A stretch of DNA of 64,000 bases from contig WHUZ01000019.1 of assembly GCA_015179045.1 (NCBI GenBank), positions 682,001 through 746,000 on the forward strand, in the 5' to 3' direction. Source of the stretch: Kalaharituber pfeilii. Taxonomy: Eukaryota > Ascomycota > Pezizomycetes > Pezizales > Pezizaceae. The notes beneath the pieces were generated by a model. It searched no databases and was not told the DNA's origin. It saw nothing but the letters and a program-made list of their open reading frames with translations. The translations under genes and the position numbers were made by a program. Positions 60,576 through 64,000 of the stretch are shown piece after piece. Each line of letters begins with the position of its first letter. The stretch's first letter is position 1.

Positions 60576-61035
60576 AGAGAAAAGGTTTTTTATACCCTGA
60601 AAAAATAACACGGACTTCCTTGAAATACCCATCTAGTTTTTAAATAGTAGTCAAGTATGTCTCAGCTGCAAGAGAGCATTAACTCTTATATTAATGCGTT
60701 CTGAGTATTTCTACGCGCAGTTAACATCTATTACCTCTATATATACTGAATAAATAATGTATAAAATACATACAGATCTTTGTCAAATAATGATATAGTT
60801 CATTGTGTTTATACTTATATATATAGGATACATTTTTCACGATAGTTCTTGTATACAATAAGGAGAATTCAAGGATGATACTTTCTATGAACACTAGTCA
60901 TGTGTTTTTAACATGCTGTAGTGTCACTAAGTAGGCTAATCAGTGGTATTGTCATAGCGAAGACACATTTAAGAAACTAGATGGGTATTTCAAGGACGTC
61001 CGTGTTGTTTTCAGGGTATAAAAAATCCTTTTCTC
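60576..61035. mobile_element. Miniature element with long inverted repeats and an 8-bp target duplication
   Basis: GTTGAAGT stands directly outside both ends (60568-60575 and 61036-61043), a perfect 8-bp duplication. The ends (A)GAGAAAAGG and CCTTTTCTC begin terminal inverted repeats of about 70 bp that share TATACCCTGAAAA, ACACGGAC and CCTTGAAATACCCATCTAGTTT. The interior (about 330 bp) is AT-rich with no ORF. Eight-bp duplications are characteristic of hAT-superfamily transposases, so this is probably a hAT-type miniature element. The perfect duplication implies fairly recent insertion. Confidence 0.85.
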
Positions 61036-61043
61036 GTTGAAGT

Positions 61044-61799
61044 GACACCGGGAATGTACATCTGATTTGGGTAACATGGCATCAAATTAGCGGTGACATG
61101 CAACCAGACTAAGCGGTGACATTACAGTAGCACACATGGCTGCACTTGCATCATGCAAGAGGCTCGCTTAAGTTGCGGGATGGTTGCAGCACGACTCCTG
61201 TTCTCGTACCCAGGACGGGCACCGGGTGCTGATTTACAGCCGTGAAGGCCGAAAATAATAGTGGTTATCTGTTATGTGTTTCGTAACTGTTACGTGTGGT
61301 AACATGACATAAGCAGAAGCTATGATTGGCTGATTTCGTTACGAAAGGTTAGGGATGTCTGTTGTTACCGTGACAATGTGACTCTGGGCTGCTACTGCAT
61401 ATGCAGAATGTGTATCAAATCTACCAGCATACCCAATCTACACATTAAAGCTCTGGTTAGAAACTATGAAATCAAGCATAGGCAGGTCCTCTAAGAGCTC
61501 ATAATCATCAGAATCAGAATCAAGTAACATAGAGTCTTGATGGCGGTCATGGCCACCTGTTCGATTTTGGCCTTTTCCGACATGCGGGGCATGGTGATTG
61601 TTACGGATGTGACGATATGCAGGGGTAACTTGGGGGAAATCAGCTTAATTGATGGACACGGGTTACCTAACGTAACATAACGTAACGTAACGCATAACTG
61701 ATTACCACTAATAGTCTGGGAACGAGAACACGCGACTCCCATTTGTAGTCTGGTTCCCATTTGAGACCATCATGTGCCTATGACTGCCTTGTCTGGTGC
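61044..61799. other. Intergenic, nothing recognised
   Basis: This stretch holds a short (CGTAA)n-like run near 61664-61695 and a CGTAACTGTTACG palindrome near 61290. No gene was seen. Confidence 0.5.
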
Positions 61800-61801
61800 T
61801 A

Positions 61802-62169
61802 TAGTGCCTAGCAGAAAGTCTTCCTAGTATGGTTTTACTATGCAGCATAAGGGAAAGCTTTTACCAAGTCTCCCTTGGAGTTGCGAGACATGCAGCCGAG
61901 CGCACCTCCCCTGCACTATTTCTCAGTATCATGAAAAAAATCACAAAAAATCAATAAGTTAGTAACAAAATTACAGAACATTGGAGAGTCTGAATCTTAT
62001 TTCAGAATTTAAAATTGAGCATTTTTGGTTCAATTAATCTGTTTTTGCAAGGTGGGTGTGCTCGGCTGCATGTCACTCAACTCCAAGTAATACTTGGTAA
62101 AGTGGACCTCGTGCTTTCCCTTATGCTGCATAGTGAAACCATACTAAGAAGACTATCTGCTAAGCACTG
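61802..62169. mobile_element. CAGTG-type miniature inverted-repeat element, copy 2
   Basis: The ends TAGTGCCTAGCAGAAAGTCT and (inverted) ...CTGCTAAGCACTG form inverted repeats of about 57 bp, both reaching into CTATGCAGCATAAGGGAAAG. TA flanks both sides (61800-61801, 62170-62171). The interior shares AATCAATAA, TCAGAATT and GTTCAATTAA-like blocks with copy 1 at 34480-34794. It is 368 bp, non-coding and of the Tc1/mariner type by its ends and TA duplication. Confidence 0.85.
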
Positions 62170-62171
62170 TA

Positions 62172-64000
62172 TGTACCGTATACAGTAGTAGGGGCATATT
62201 TTTAGGCCAGGGTTTGTGTTACAGTACGTGGAAGATGCTGTCAGGTACAACTACAAACATGAGATCTTCCCGGGCTTCGGATGAGGCAACCTGTTGTTCA
62301 GATACCTTCTACATACTATTTCTCGTTGCACTGACGCTGTCTCCAAGTTTGCGGACGAGACATGCATATGAAACAAAAGATAATCTACAGTAGGAGCCGT
62401 TATGATCTGTATAGAATTAGCCTGGATGCCGTTACTCAGGATAAAATGACAATGATTGCATCACCAGGATGGAATCTACTATAATGAATCTTACCACGAC
62501 CAGTGATCCTACCCCAAGTTCCATCTCAGCTGATCAAATTGTCTCATACCAGCTGTTCGCGGATATTTTACTGAAGGACTTGTAAGTCTCGAAGTCCAGC
62601 GTACAATCAAGGGTACTGAATTACCAGCAGACGCAACAGCCGAATCTCACCCGAAAGTAATGTTTTGTAGTAACTGAATTATCTGAACCAGCCTAACGAA
62701 TCAGTATCCATATCTTCTTGATGCCCCATGGCCGGGTCTTGTAATTTAGTGGATTCGTAAGAGGTAGTCTCGATATTAACCAGTAGACAAGGGACTGTCA
62801 GTATGTAAAGGAGTGAGCAATAAACCTGCGTGATGTTAGCATGAGTCCCTCAGATGAGTTGCATGCACTCTCATGAAACAGGCATAGCGTCGCATAGAAA
62901 GGAAGAAAATGCAACTGCCGAGCATGGGCCCTGTAAGTACTAGTACATATAAATGAATTGTAGATAAACATTCGATTTGTAAAAAGGTGCAAAGCATTCA
63001 CTTTAACAAAAAGATTGTGCGCATGCATCACTACTCTAGTAACAATTTAAAAATACCCAGATTATGCAGAATGTATATTGAATATGGGAAGGATCGGCCT
63101 TCGTAGCACTTGTTGATTTTCTTAATGTTAGCAACAGTAGCTAAGTTGCCTTCACGAGGTGGGGTATCGGACAACGCAGGGTATTCCGGCGGGTATCAAG
63201 ATGCAGCACCGTAGATGGAATAATACGTTGCATTCCATGACAATGCGAGGTATTTCTGGGATTTTTGCATAGCATAGACTGCTCTTTTTGGGTCACGTAA
63301 CCCCGCATACAGGCTACCAGCCTATGGCAGGGAACAGTAATAGATAGAGTATGTTTGATTCACGCTCCTATGAATACCTCTAAATCACAAACAGGCGTCG
63401 CACATTGCGATCCCTCTATAGTCTGGTTGATCCCTCTACTACTGGAGTAGCTTGTGTCAAGCTTGATTCGTAATTATTTGGTCACTGTGTAAGTATTGGA
63501 TTTAGACCCTGCTAGGATTGTGGATAGCAAACGCACTTATAACAAAAATAAGTATACGTTTTGATGTGATGAATTTCCGAGTATATAAGGTAGAGTAGGA
63601 AACTTAGCAGTACTCCCGAGATTGGGGGGACAATTGAAGTCAGGAAACGTGTGTCAGGTATATTGAAGGTAAAAAGGTAAGGATATTGTTTCTGTTGGTC
63701 TCGGTTGTTGTCGAACTTCGTGGAATATAGACTACAGAACCAATTCAGAGCGGGTGTTTTCTTTTTTGTTTTTCCTCCAGCAATTGTGCTTAAGTTTGCA
63801 CACTCTAGGAGTTGGGATTCGTTTTATACATAGGATTCATAGTTTGGGACGGTTCCCAGTCACGAAACTATCCTACGGCGTAACATAGTGACCAAACTAT
63901 AAGGAGGTCATGCGCACAGACTAACCAAAGTAGGTGAAGTAAGCATTTCTGATATGCTAAAGCGTCTCCATATCCCAAAAGAGCATCGGGTCATTTCGGA
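62172..64000. other. Intergenic to the right edge, nothing recognised
   Basis: AT-rich sequence without a convincing ORF, RNA gene or paired repeat. The longest ATG-started frame (minus 63031-62798, 77 codons) has no family-like features. Confidence 0.5.

Noticed and set aside
1..64000. A CRISPR array, biosynthetic gene cluster, defence system or organelle insertion
   Set aside because: No regularly spaced repeats, no clustered pathway enzymes and no mitochondrial gene remnants were found. The genes are unrelated housekeeping functions.

Overview
The window is nuclear DNA of a filamentous ascomycete (Pezizomycotina). The evidence is short GT-AG introns of about 45-95 nt in nearly every gene, fungus-specific families (Dsc3, Usp1, KRE6/SKN1, a D-arabinitol-type dehydrogenase, Hul4) and eukaryotic housekeeping genes (RPL3, Dcc1). 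Gene density is low and small DNA transposons are abundant. This would fit a large, repeat-rich genome such as those of Pezizomycetes, but that placement is inference.

Layout. 1-2 kb: a possible gene start leaving the left edge, then a 1-kb inverted-repeat element carrying an ORF. 2.1-5.7 kb (minus): a 1174-aa XPF-like/Zip2-like protein. 6.1-7.4 kb (minus): Dcc1 of the alternative Ctf18 clamp loader. 7.4-23.0 kb: no supportable gene; homopolymers, microsatellites and one Fot/pogo-like element. 23.1-24.4 kb (minus): a BTB/POZ protein, followed by a G/C-rich low-complexity island at 24.7-26.0 kb. 29.4-30.4 kb (minus): Dsc3 of the Golgi DSC ubiquitin ligase. 30.7-32.2 kb (minus): an eight-exon zinc dehydrogenase. 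36.5-40.1 kb (minus): a Hul4-type HECT ubiquitin ligase. 43.2-44.6 kb (minus): ribosomal protein uL3 with a 7-nt micro-exon. 45.9-46.6 kb (plus): a KRE6/SKN1-like N-terminus cut off just after its membrane segment. 50.7-52.5 kb (minus): a Usp1-family protein. 53-64 kb: no convincing gene, but several miniature inverted-repeat elements.

No biosynthetic cluster, operon-like system or defence locus is visible. The genes are independent housekeeping or cell-biology functions: recombination and cohesion, ubiquitin ligation, translation, wall glucan, septation and polyol metabolism. The most informative material is structural. There are at least eight well-supported transposon-like elements in several families (TA-flanked CCGGTATAGC, CAGTG, GGTTGTCACTGA and CAGTATACTCCCG types, one with an 8-bp duplication, and others), including one inserted inside another. 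Gene models with introns were worked out by hand from splice signals and reading phase, without transcript evidence.
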